From assembly GCA_030015575.1 (NCBI GenBank), contig CM057347.1, forward strand, positions 510,387,176-510,451,175: a stretch of 64,000 nt of DNA, in the 5' to 3' direction. Numbering within the stretch: the stretch's first letter is position 1; the number at the start of each line of letters is the position of its first letter. The DNA comes from Agapanthus africanus. Lineage: Eukaryota; Streptophyta; Magnoliopsida; Asparagales; Amaryllidaceae. The notes under the pieces were generated by a model. That model saw nothing but the letters and a program-made list of their open reading frames with translations. It was not told the origin of the DNA and made no database searches. Below, one piece after another: positions 33,638 to 44,536 of the stretch. Position numbers and translations under genes: made by a program.

Positions 33638-35840
33638 TGTAAGGTTCCTAGGCACACTAATGAGGTCTCACAAGGCATCAACCATGCCAAATTCAAAAAA
33701 ATTCGGTGCCGAGAAACCCTAATGCGATCATTGACTAGAGATTAGGCGAAACATGCAACTAGTTAACAACTTAACTAAGAGTGAACGGAAAATACAACCT
33801 TTGTAGATCCGGTCCTCCACCTCCATAGCTCCGTGATGATGTCCCCTCGCTGCGATCATCGGATCCCGGGCTCTAGCGTCGGCTTCATCGGAGAAATGAT
33901 CGGGTTAGGTCGTCGACTTCGATGCCGAAGATGATCTACGTCGAGGCAACTCAAGATCAAGCTCCAACTTCACCAAGTCATGAAACTTGTGAAGAAAACA
34001 CCCTATACTACTTGGTAAGTGGTAGAGGATGAAGAAATAGGAAGTGGGTTCACTTTGGAATTGGATTTCTCACTCTTTTTCTCATTTCACCATTGAAGCT
34101 AGCAAGCTTCTTTCTTCTTGAAGAAGAAGAAGAAGAAGATGATAATATGATAAGAATAAAAATAATAGAAAATAAAATGATTCTTATCATATTAGCAACC
34201 ATGGTTAAGTGTAGAGAATGAACTAGGGTTAGATGAATGGTTAGGTTAAGCAAAAGAAACAAAAATGGTCAAAGATTCTCAAAGCTTCAAGAAGCTTCAA
34301 GTGTAAAACAAAAAAGCCACCATTTTCTTTTCTTTTGCCAAAAAAAATAAAGTAAATAAATGAGTAAATGAAACCCTAACCATTAACCTAATCATAGTTT
34401 AAAGCATACACACAACCAAGTTTGCATGTATCATCAAACATGATACAAAGTAGTGCACAAAACTATATCATATATATATAATGTGCACATCAAGTGAGAA
34501 AATCCATCTTAAGTGAACCAATACTAGTTAATGCAAAGTAATATATCAAATATATAATTATACATTAAATCATTAAATCAACACTTGATTTAATGATCCG
34601 GTCATATCGCATATAACTAACTAATATCAATAGTAAAAACTTATCGAATCAACACTTGATCCGATAACCCGGCTATATCGCATATAACCGATCAATGTCA
34701 CAAATCGCGAGAATCAAATACAGTATCACATACTGGTATTATTCTCGGTCCCGCACATATCTCATATGCGCTCCTATTTCGTTTCGCTTGAGCCAGGAAA
34801 CCTCTGTGTAGGACTCTAAAGATTCGTCAATACGCCGGCAGCAGGTGATGATCATATCAAACACCCACACGCCGCAAGCGGTCTGCTAAACGTAACGGCC
34901 ACCCGGGTATTGAGCGATCAGAAGATCGACGAGCAAGCCCGCTCACACTCCTGTGAATCCAACCAGTAACACTTATCGTACAGTCCGGTCTGTTCGTCTG
35001 ATATGTCGCATATCTTGCCTAGGGGTGGCAAACGTCAGACCCCAATAGCTCGATAAGTCGTGTCGATATGAGGTCTATAACAGTTCGAGATACTACCGGT
35101 AACACTTACCAGTAAATCTCAGCAACCCTGGCCAGGGATTTCAGGTTATAGCCAATCGAACACAGTGCAACATCAACTCCCTATACCGGGAGAGACGAAT
35201 CCCCTCCTATCGCTCATTGCCTCCATGTGATTCGGGACTGTACCCAAAAGCCACCGTTTTGCACGCCCTCTTAAACGTGGTAAGGTGGAAATCAAAGCAC
35301 AGTGGGAATCACACAAGACTCTATGACGATCTCGGGTCTAAAGACTAACCTGTACCAGTGTCACTAGAGAACTGCCATCTGACGTAAGGTATAATACCAT
35401 CTGGGAGTTCTCGGCGAGTCCGTCCAGTGTACCCAGTCCCCACTGAGCACCCATATATCATCTCTGATGTCAAACACCAATGGACATGGGATCATCCATC
35501 GCCCATCTGGATGGGTCGAGAAGGTATACGCTAGTCTACTCTGGTATATCGATGCCCTGTCTCGATACACCCACGACTAGGGACCTTGAAGGATGTACTT
35601 ATGGACTACCATGTCCCCACTAGTATGATCCGCATCATAGTCCAGGTAGTCAAGTACACATCCTAAGGGCTTTACCAACATGTAACAGAGAGACAATCAG
35701 TATACACGTTAAGGCAAAGAGTAACCAGATAGCATACTATCATGTCGAGCAAGAAAGTCCTCCCTATATATGTCCCAGCATCCACTACAATATACATCCT
35801 ATGTAAAGAAATGGCCTCTAGGGCATACATATAACTAACA
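33638..35840 (-). mobile_element. Solo copia LTR (2203 bp, minus) inserted in the LARD 3' LTR
   Basis: Flanked by the 5-bp duplication gcttc (33633-33637 and 35841-35845); the empty site is seen in the 5' LTR near 12195-12205. Plus-strand ends TGTAAGGTTCC and ATAACTAACA, the complement of the family of 13137-15379. It entered a different site in the opposite orientation, so the two solo LTRs are independent insertions. Confidence 0.93.
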
Positions 35841-36408
35841 GCTTCCACTTTCCTTCTCCTCCATCTTCAACCCCCAAAACTCCATGAAAAACACCTCAAA
35901 ACACAAGTCCCATTTCATTAAAAAGATGCATGAGCTCACTAGCTACCCCATGGACCAAGAAAAACCAAATTTTGGACACTTGGGGGCAACTAAAGAAAAT
36001 TCTTGAGTTTCCAAATGAGGTATTTTCTGAACATTTAGCTTAGTATTTCCATTACTTTTACCCCCATGTTTGATTAGAACCGATATCGTGTGGTTTGGGT
36101 GAACTTTAAAAACTCTAGATAGGGTTTAGGGAAACTTTGGGTTGTAATGTGTAATTAAGCTCAGTAGAGGCCACACAAACCCCCTAGTGCTAGAATTCAG
36201 ACCTAAGCCAGAGACTAGAACCCCGGAATACGGATTTAGAAAAGCCGATATCGGAAAATTCTGGATTCTGTGAGGGCTAAATGAAATCTGCTATCACTCG
36301 GAGACTCTGAAAATTATTTTGCAAACACAGAGAGACATGCAGGCATCTAGGAAGCTACCACCAAAACCCCAGCCCCTGACTCCTTTTCCAGGCCACAATT
36401 TTAATCTT

Positions 36409-36431
36409 TCTGGCCGCAATTTGCGGCCAGA
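36409..36431. repeat. Perfect 11-bp palindrome in LARD 3' LTR
   Basis: Same TCTGGCCGCAA arms and single-T centre as 12761-12783, unchanged although neighbouring bases differ between the LTRs. Confidence 0.8.
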
Positions 36432-37893
36432 TCAGGGTAGAATTGGTTCGTGTTGGTTCTATGGTCCCCTCATCAGTAAAATAGACCCTTGGCATATGCA
36501 AAATTGACCAATTTGACCTAGGGTGAAATATGGGACCTTTTTCCTGAGATGCTGACTTGATTCGGGTTTCGTTTTGCGTATTTTAAATTCTGGATTTGCG
36601 TATTTGTGTTTTACCTCGATCACTTGACGTTTGTACGACGATATCGAGGGTTGTTTGATGGTTTTGAAGGCATAGTCCATAGGTTCTAACCTATAGGCCT
36701 TAGCGTGTCATTTTGATTTTCCGATGTGATTTTAATGTGCGTTGCGATTGTGTTATCTTTGTAGGTAACTTCACGAGGGCTTCATATGACGAAGAAGATG
36801 AAGGCGACACCGACACCAACATGCAGGATGCAGGTGAATAGATTATATCTATGGGGGAAGTTGGGTGGATGACGTATAGCACCCCCGCAGTTCGATATTT
36901 AGTATACTAGATATATAATATATTTATATATATGATAGTGTTTTGTGTGACATGGATATTCAAGATGTGATTAGATGTACTATGGATAGATTTGGGTTAG
37001 AAGTAAACTAGTATAGTTTCCTAGTTGCGAACCCTAGAATAGGTTTACACCCACACCCACACATGCTTCCTTGTCATACTATTATCTGGATGATGAGGAT
37101 AGTGTATGATATTTAGAGATGAGTCGATAAGATTGAGCATAGTGCCATGAGATCGGTGATATAATGTGATTCGTATTTGGGATACGACATGAGATTTTAG
37201 CAGGCCTTTGGACGTGTGTTTCACACACGTATTTATATTTATATAGATGGTATCGGTTAGTACTAGACTAGATCAGTATCCCAGATCATGAGATATGACG
37301 ATAATGATACCAGATAGTGGATGTGATGATTGTGATATTGACCCGTACCCAGCTTTTGGGATGCCGTACGATGATTTATCGTACGAGTTTTATATTGATG
37401 ATAGATCCGCACTCATGACTCGAGGATGTCATATGATATTGTATCGTACGCAGTACCTTTGAGGCGGGATCACCGACTATTATATATATATATATATATA
37501 TATATATCGACTCAGATTTAGGTGGTTTCCATACCCCTCCCGATTGACTTGTTAGTTAGATCTATGGTTTGCTTAGTAGATGTTAGGCTAGGCCGATGTC
37601 ATACCTATTTCAAAACTAACGAATCAGGAGTATTTTAAAGACAGGCAAAGGGATTCTACGGATATTTTCAAAAGACGCATCTTTTCTTAAAAACACCGTA
37701 GCCCTTAATTTCCTAAAAACCCTGATTCGTCTTCTTTCAAACGGCAAAACAGTATGACCGAGATACATTGATGTAGATACAGAACTGTTGTGTTTATTAT
37801 TCATTTGCCGCATATTCTTGATGTTCGCATCGCATTGCATGTTTAAATATGTTTATTGTTATATCAAATCCATGCTGTTGGGACACCAACACC

Positions 37894-37959
37894 ATTATCG
37901 ATGATGCATATGTTCCACGTACACCTGCTTGCCAGCTCACACACTTCATCATCGATAAT
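37894..37959. promoter_or_regulatory. Conserved stem-loop in LARD 3' LTR
   Basis: 13-bp perfect stem ATTATCGATGATG/CATCATCGATAAT around a 40-base loop, matching 16501-16566 with one loop change. Confidence 0.6.
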
Positions 37960-38018
37960 TGCCATGTCACTACACTGTAGGACTGTTGCATTCAGGGTAT
38001 GACCCCTTGCATGGCATA

Positions 38019-38309
38019 CTTGTGTACTTACATATTGTACACTCATACTCGTGTACTTACATACTGTACACTCATACTTGTGCACATACCTATTGTACAT
38101 TCATACTCGTGTACTTACATACTGTACACTCATACTTGTGCGCATACCTATTGTACATTCATACTCGTGTACTTACATACTGTACACTCATACTTGTGCA
38201 CATACCTATTGTATATTCATATTTGTGTACTCACATATTGTACACTCATACTTGTGCACCTACATATTGTACATTCATACTTGTGTACCCACATATTGTA
38301 TACACATAC
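38019..38309 (+). repeat. 29-base minisatellite in LARD 3' LTR, about ten copies
   Basis: Same alternating GTGTAC/GTGCAC units as 16626-16916 and the same copy number, with a handful of single-base differences. Three overlapping open frames of about 100-120 codons here are repeat artefacts. Confidence 0.9.
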
Positions 38310-39284
38310 GTTTTTGCACATACATAGATGATTCTGGCTTGATTTGAGATCTGGGAACCGCAAGATACTTTTAAAAACTGATTCATTTTAAAAAGTGCGG
38401 CCTTCCCTCGCTATGTGCATATTACTGTTTCATGTCGCATGATATACTGATATGCTTACATTTCTTTTATATGTTGCATACATCATGCTTTATGATTATA
38501 TGCATTGGGATATGTTGTTTCCATGATATTTCTGGATTTGAGAACGTGGGTATTTCAAAGGAAAGTATGTATTGTTTTAAAAAACCTGGTTACCCTTGAT
38601 ATGATATTTCAGTGCGTCCACCATGTGTTTTCTCGGTTCTGAGAGCGACATGTGAAACCCGATTCGAGGAGAGGTAGGCACCGTCTGCGGATACATGGTG
38701 GACCCGGTGAGGTAACCCGGGGCAAGAAGACTCGTATATGTTAGACGGTGAGCCTGGCAGGGGAGTACTCCCTACCGGTGATGGTTTTTTAGCTCGGCGG
38801 ATATCTGGAGGATACCGACCGGAGTTGAGAGATGAGACGGGCCGATCCGGACTGACGAAGCCCTATGTATATAAGGATTTATGTGCCGATCCTAGGCACG
38901 GGTTTCATGATGTTTTCGAGTGTCGATGCTTGACACTCAGGTTCCATGATTTGATATGTAGCGAGCGACACATGTTGATTTGCATCCTCATACTTTCATG
39001 CATATGCTTTATGATATTTACATGCATGATGCTTATTGTCATTGGGTGACACGTGGATGAGATCCACACACACACACACACATACATACAATTGATATTG
39101 ATGACATTGATCACATAGTTGGATGATATCCACATATTCATAGACTTCATGATATAGTCGACATTGATCATACCTCATATTTATGATATGTTATTACCTG
39201 AAGCACTGGCACGAGCACTTGGCACTACACTCATGTATAGATGTTACATTGCCACCTTATCATGCTTCAGACTTATTCATTTGA

Positions 39285-39325
<41 letters not shown>

Positions 39326-40062
39326 GTATTGACCTAGGATGAGTCATACATACGATTTCTGCTCTGTGATGTTTTCTATTCACGAGTTGGCAACTCACCC
39401 CCGTTGTGCCACAGTTCTTGCAGGTTTTGCTGTATAGGTTTCATTGCGGCTTTCCGGCACACTGCTTTCCTTACGGGTGATTTGCTTTGGTAGGTGGGTT
39501 CTTTTGCATCAGAACCACCATTGTACATGTATTATTCAGTTGTATCTAGTAATTCTATCAACCAAACTTGTATATTGTTTCAGACTTAGAAAACCTGTTG
39601 TGTATTATTTCGACCTTAGAGTCGCGCGTTGTAGTATTATGGTTTTCTTGATACTTTGAGTTTCTTTTGAGTTTTGATTCTCGCCCTTCGGCGTTGTATA
39701 TTATACTGCTTGCGTGGTTGTGACCATGGATTGACGAAGAGCTAGCTCCCGCTTGGGGATGCATTTTATCATTGTATATATGCTTTTATCATGTTGTACC
39801 CCGTTCGGGGTCAGTATTTACAAAGGAAACTCTACCGAAATTTTCAGAAAAGACGAGACATTTTAAAAATGCATATTCGGCTTACTTATTTGAAACCTTG
39901 CTTTTTAAAACATGTTTTCTTTACTTCAAAAGAACTAGCTTTCTTTATTTACTCCTTAAAATGGTTTTAGATTTCTGGGCTTTTGGCTTACTTGAATTAG
40001 ATGGGGTCCTATAGACTTCATATGATTCAAGTGCCAGTCACGTGCTATTTCGGATCGTGACA

Positions 40063-40831
40063 AGTATTCTCTCTACTGACAGAAGAAGAAAAGCCTGAGG
40101 TAGTTCGAGAGTTCGAGGATGTGTTCCCTGAAGACATATCAGGTTTGCTTTCCGATCGAGCTCTTGAGTTTAGTATTGACTTACAACCTGGTGTGCAACT
40201 TGTAATCAAAGCTCCATATCGGTTAAGTCCGAAAGGATTAAAGGAGATCCGCATTCAGTTGGACAAATTGTTAAAGAAAGGTTGGATCCGACCCAGTACT
40301 TCAAGTTGGGGATCTCCGGTCTTGCTAGTGAAGAAGAAAGAAGGTTCTTACAGGATGCGTATGGACTATTGAGCTCTGAACGAAGTGACGATTAAGAACA
40401 AGTATCCACTACCGCGCATCGATGACCTTTTCGATCAGTTAAGTGGGTCTTATGTATTTTCGAAACTAGATCTTTGTTCGGGTTATCATCAGGTGAAAGT
40501 CAAAGAGTCCGACATTCCGAAGACGGCGTTTAGGACTCGTTATGGTCATTATGAATATCTCGTAATGCCATTTGGAGTGACCAATGCACCTGCCATTTTT
40601 ATGAACCTGATGAACCAAGTTTTTTGAGTGGACCTAGACAGGTTTGTTGTCATCTTCATCGACGACATCCTTCTGTATTCAAAGAATCGGAAAGAACACG
40701 CTGAGCACTTACTTATTGTCCTGGAGACATTGAGACAGCATCAACTCTATGCCAAGTATAGCAAGTGTGAATTTTGGCTAGATCAAGTCAGATTTCTCGG
40801 ACATGTTGTTTTAGGCAAAGGAATCTCGTAG
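40063..40831 (+). pseudogene. G1 reverse transcriptase, fragment
   Basis: Continues the G1 frame from 11692. It shows the lead-in [12 protein letters not shown], then the gypsy RT motifs: [12 protein letters not shown], a [13 protein letters not shown] block, [13 protein letters not shown], a [13 protein letters not shown] block, [10 protein letters not shown] (catalytic DD near 40660) and FLGHVV. Two in-frame TGA stops, at 40370-40372 (in the RMxxDYRALN block, expected Arg) and at 40625-40627, fit CGA-to-TGA changes. The frame ends at a TAG at 40829, where pol sequence stops abruptly and the TGCA array begins; RNase H and integrase are absent. Tekay/Del-like by motif resemblance. Not functional. 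Confidence 0.88.
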
Positions 40832-40870
40832 ATTTTCATTTTGTGACAACATCAACTCTACGCCAAGTAT

Positions 40871-41760
40871 AGCACTTGATATTCATTTTGTGCCTTGGCT
40901 GCACGTGGTTATGATTTCGTGGATTTCATATAGTTAATTTGATTTTGTGCATGTGGTACGCACTTGATTTGATTTTTGCACTCGGTATAGCACACATATA
41001 CTTGCAGTGCATTGATACGTATTTTGTGCACATAGTTGCACACGTTTTTGATTTTATACACCTTAGTACACTCGGTGTTGTTTTTATACGCATTTGAGTT
41101 ATTGATGTATTTCGTGCACTGGAGGCACCGGATTTGTGTTCTGTGCATATGTTGCACTAGATTTTCATATCGTGCATTGTTACACCAGATTGATATTTCG
41201 TGCATTGGTTGTACTAGATTTATACTCCGTACATTGGTTGCACCCGATTTATGTATTTGAGCATTGTTCACCAGATTTATGTATTTGAGCATTGTTCACC
41301 AGATTTATATTTTTGTGCGCGTTTGCAATTGATGTTCATTTTCATGCATGCTACTGCACTAGAAGCTTATTACGGACCTGACGTGCTTGGTATTGGATTT
41401 TGTGCGCATCAGATGCACTTGACTGAGGTTTTATTCGTGCATGTCGGATGCACTTGATTTAGATTTTATGCGTGTATGACGAATGTACTTGATTTGGATT
41501 TTCGCGCATATTGGGCGCATGATATAAGATGTGATTTTATGCACACCGGATGCACTCGATTGGGATTTTCATTCGTGCATGTTAGTTGCACTGATTGAGA
41601 TTTTCGTGCACAATAGATGCACTAGATATTGCTGTAGTGCACACCCGTTGCACTGGACAGATGCTTTCATGCATACTCGTTGCACTTAGTTTTGCTTTTA
41701 TGCATATTGTGGCACTTGTATTTGGATTTGATTTCCTTGCACACCAGACACACGTGATTG
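40871..41760 (+). repeat. Degenerate paired-TGCA array in G1
   Basis: Homologous to the LARD array at 31395-32480: units of about 31-37 bases such as GATTTTCGTGCACAATAGATGCACTA patterns with two TGCA cores per unit. It begins right after a 30-base partial copy of RT sequence (40845-40874). Confidence 0.7.
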
Positions 41761-42447
41761 TTGGATACGCCTTTTGAGGCTGATTTTGCTCTTGAGCACT
41801 TTGTTTTCATAATGGGAACTATGTTATGTAGTAGCCGAACATGACTGATTTGAGAACAGTAGCTGAGTACTTGCATGCATAAAAAGGTTTACCAAGAGGA
41901 TTTCGAGAAGGAGCTATAGTCTCGCTATTTCCTACGTGTCCACAAACGACACGAACATTTATAAAGGAAAACCTTTTGGGGTATTTCAAAACAGCGGAAC
42001 GTATATTTGAGCAAAACATATATGAACGTATACTTATTACTTTACAAATGAGCGTTCGTCACTTGTTCTGTGAGTTACGCATCACGGCTATTTAGAAAGG
42101 ATTTTTGCATAGTTTCATTCAGTTTTTAGAAGATTTTTCCCAGGATGCGTACTATATACGTATTATAGTATTTAACTAGTGTATATTGGATTTCAGTGGT
42201 GAATTTCGAGATCTGTATTTTCATTGTAACTCCGATGATATGCGTGCAAATCCGATGAATTGTGTGACGCTTGACGGAGTTCGATTTTGAGTTTCGTACC
42301 CGTTTTCAGACGCACGCGATGCGCTGTAGTATTTCTATATCTTCCGTGATTTCGGAGCCCCGTGATTTGAACTGATTATTGAAATGTTTTGGCATTTGGG
42401 GGTTTAAATTTAAATTCAGGGACCGAATTTATTTAAGTAGGAAAGAT
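41761..42447 (+). other. G1 3' untranslated region and polypurine tract
   Basis: Non-coding. From about 41906 it is alignable by eye with the LARD at 32630-33132 (GAGCTATAGTCTC, a ACGTGTC block, GCGGAACGTA and the GGGGGTTTAAATTTAAATTC stretch), showing common ancestry of the two elements. Ends with a weak polypurine tract at about 42431-42447 before TGTAAC. Confidence 0.7.
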
Positions 42448-43796
42448 TGTAACATTTCAGAAAATATAAAAATATTATTTTTGGAATTTAATATTAAAAT
42501 AATATATTTCGCGAAAACTACCCGATTTGCGAAATTGGGGTTTTCGTAAAATGGTATAAATATATACAAATAATTGTGAAATAATTGGAGATTAAAATGA
42601 TTTATTCATTTAAATATATATTTATTGGATTTGGCATTTTTATAATTAATTATACGCAAGTTTAAATAAAAAATTGATTAGTGCACTACTAATCGCGATT
42701 AAGCCAAATCCGTATTTCTACATTTTCCCATGGCTAGTACATCATGGCATGAAGCATTTTGTTGCATGTTTTATGCATGTTTGTGGTATTGGTTTTATTT
42801 GATTTAGATGAGAAAAAGAAAAGAGTATGCATTATTGAGGAGAGAGGGGGGGCACATCATGGCATAGGAGCATGCCATGAGAGAGAGTGAGAGTGAGAAA
42901 GAGGGAGAGAGGGAGAGGGCTGCCCCCATTCATTTCCCACCTTATTTTCTTCATCTCCTTCAACCTCAAGCTCCCTCCATCTTCAACCCTCATGACCCAT
43001 CTCAAAATCTTCATCAAAACCCTATACTCCCTTCATTAAATATGATCCCCACCTCATCCTCAACACATTGGACCAAGTAAAGTTGGATTTTGAAGATGTT
43101 GAGCAACTCAAGAAAATTCTTGAGTTGCCAAATGAGATATAATTCTAAACCCTAGTTAAGTTATGGTGTGTAGTATACCCTATTGTTAGTTTAGAGTTAA
43201 ATCGGTGTTGATTAGTGATGTTTGGAAAATTCAAGAGAGGGGTTGGGTGTTTCTGTGGGATCATAATCTGTAGTGGGTATCTACAAGACCCTAGTGGTGT
43301 TTTTACTGGCCTAAACCCGGGATTTGAACCAAAACAAGAACTTAAAACTTTCCGAAATCGGTTAATTGACAGTTTGTTAGTGTATATGGGAATCTGGGAT
43401 GACCCGAGACCATTATAAAATAAGTTCCCTTAACAGTAAGACGTGCAGGAAACCATGTACCTACCCCTGAAACCCGAGACCCCAAGTCCAAATCCTGGCC
43501 GCAAATAAACTCCCTATGGCCGCAAATTGCGGCCTGGGTATGTTGGAAATGGTTCGTCCTTGATCCATAGCTCCTATATCTTATAATTAGACCTCCCATG
43601 TATGCAAAATTCCCTAGTTTGGCCTAGAGTGAAATCTGGGAGTGATTTCCTTCGCTGCTGCATTTGGTATTTGAGATTTATGAACTTGGGTTTTGATATT
43701 GATATTGTATTTAGTCGTTGGATGTTTGTACGTCAACGACGAGAGTTGTTTGGTTGTTTTTGCATGCGTAGGCTATATGTTCTAACCTATGGGCGC
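42448..43796 (+). repeat. G1 3' LTR, left part
   Basis: Starts TGTAACATTTCAG and is homologous to the first part of the LARD LTR: AT-rich U3, GA-rich tract near 42880-42920, CT-rich leader, palindrome. It stops at the left ggcgc copy (43792-43796) where G3 is inserted, and resumes at 56843. Confidence 0.86.
43518..43534. repeat. GGCCGCAA palindrome in G1 LTR
   Basis: GGCCGCAA (43518-43525), one A, then TTGCGGCC (43527-43534). Same core and spacing as the LARD palindromes although the flanks have diverged. An extra half-site GGCCGCAA lies at 43498-43505. Confidence 0.75.
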
Positions 43797-44046
43797 TGTA
43801 ACAACCATAATTTTCCTATACAAAATTTTTTCAAATATTTTTTTTAAAAATCCACAAAGGGGTATTTTAGCATGAGCACAAAATATAGGTAATTATTTTG
43901 TTTTTAATTACAAGCTACAAGAATATAATAACTCAATTTTTAGTGTACAAGAATTTACTTTAAATTTAATGTATACTAGGAGTATTTATTCTTGTTGCTA
44001 TCAGTTTAAGTAATTAAATACCACAATAATTACAAGAAGGAGCTTG

Positions 44047-44100
44047 TAGCTCATTGGTAATACCTTGCATTGCTGAACCAAGCCATCAGAGTTTGAATCC
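44047..44100 (+). repeat. tRNA-like (SINE-type) promoter relic in G3 LTR A
   Basis: TAGCTCATTGG (44047-44057) matches an RNA polymerase III A box, and AGTTTGAATCC (44090-44100) matches a B box with one change that LTRs B and C lack. The spacing (~33 bases) is tRNA-like, but acceptor and T stems do not pair, so it is not a functional tRNA. A tRNA-derived SINE head captured in the LTR is the likely source. Confidence 0.45.
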
Positions 44101-44282
44101 CATACCCCACATTATTTTTAATATTGATTTTTTTAAAAACCTTTAGAATACCAAGAGTTTACACGTGCATATCTCACAAAAACCCCACTACACCCAAAGA
44201 TGTAACACTTGCAGAGGGTAGATGAACCGTCGGGGGAGATCCAGGTCACCGGACTCGGTCGGGAATCGGCCAACTCGGCCTT

Positions 44283-44324
44283 GACTCGGCCGACTCAGTG
44301 ATCCGACTGAGTCACGGCCGAGTC
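44283..44324. promoter_or_regulatory. CTCGGCCG palindrome with TGAGTCA in G3 U3 (LTR A)
   Basis: GACTCGGCCGACTCAGT (44283-44299) is nearly the complement of 44306-44324, with only two extra bases in the right arm. The right arm contains TGAGTCA, a bZIP/GCN4-type core. Surrounding sequence has more ACTCGGCC copies. It lies ~200 bases upstream of the TATA box. Copies in LTR B (49131-49172) and C (53979-54020). Confidence 0.55.
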
Positions 44325-44528
44325 ACACCCGATTCGGCCGATTCCGGCGAGGGTCACAACATGAAAGTTGTGTCTTTTGGTATTCCCTACGCACCTGCAA
44401 AGTTTCAGCCTCATACCACTTCCAGAGCTCTTTAAAACCCCCAATTACTCCACTTTTAATACATTTTTATTACATTTTATCATATTTTTATTTTTAACAT
44501 TTCATCTACCCTAACCCTAGCCTAACCC

Positions 44529-44536
44529 TATAAATA
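44529..44536 (+). promoter_or_regulatory. TATA box of G3 LTR A
   Basis: TATAAATA in the context CCTATAAATACC, followed within 25-40 bases by the pyrimidine-rich CCTACACACTACCCTCTCACC, a plausible transcription start. Just upstream are CCCTAACCCTAG repeats that resemble plant telo-box promoter elements. Confidence 0.7.

Larger units (their letters stand above)
11693..40062 (+). mobile_element. LARD-like non-autonomous gypsy element with ~4.7 kb LTRs, carrying three nested insertions
   Basis: Bounded by 5-bp target duplications agtat (11688-11692 and 40063-40067) and by two LTRs that start TGTAACATT and end GTGACA. After subtracting the solo LTRs and their duplications, the LTRs measure about 4713 and 4722 bp. 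The internal region (18654-33132 minus Copia-2) is only about 4.2 kb, with a primer site, a decayed gag-like frame and a polypurine tract, but no protease, RT or integrase motifs. Long LTRs with a pol-less interior fit the large retrotransposon derivative (LARD) description. LTR ends, polypurine tract and 3' repeats resemble G1, so a G1-like relative could have supplied its enzymes. Confidence 0.88.
33133..40062 (+). repeat. LARD 3' LTR (interrupted by a minus-strand solo copia LTR)
   Basis: Homologous to 11693-18653, with the same internal landmarks: palindrome (36409-36431), (AT)n (37481-37507), stem-loop (37894-37959), minisatellite (38019-38309), GC-rich block (38614-38823), a (CA)n run near 39067-39084 and a longer (AT)n run near 39292-39323. 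Followed by the agtat duplication and then the G1 RT. Confidence 0.9.

Noticed and set aside
40832..42447. Envelope-like third gene in G1 before the 3' LTR
   Set aside because: The region is a degenerate tandem array and an untranslated tail with no long frame, signal peptide or membrane segment.
44035..44110. tRNA gene
   Set aside because: A and B boxes are present, but the acceptor, D and T stems do not pair and no sensible anticodon arm forms.
44508..44530. Interstitial telomere repeats (CCCTAACCCTAGCCTAACCC)
   Set aside because: Only three imperfect units, in all three LTR copies right before the TATA box; more likely promoter sequence (telo-box-like) than a telomere remnant.
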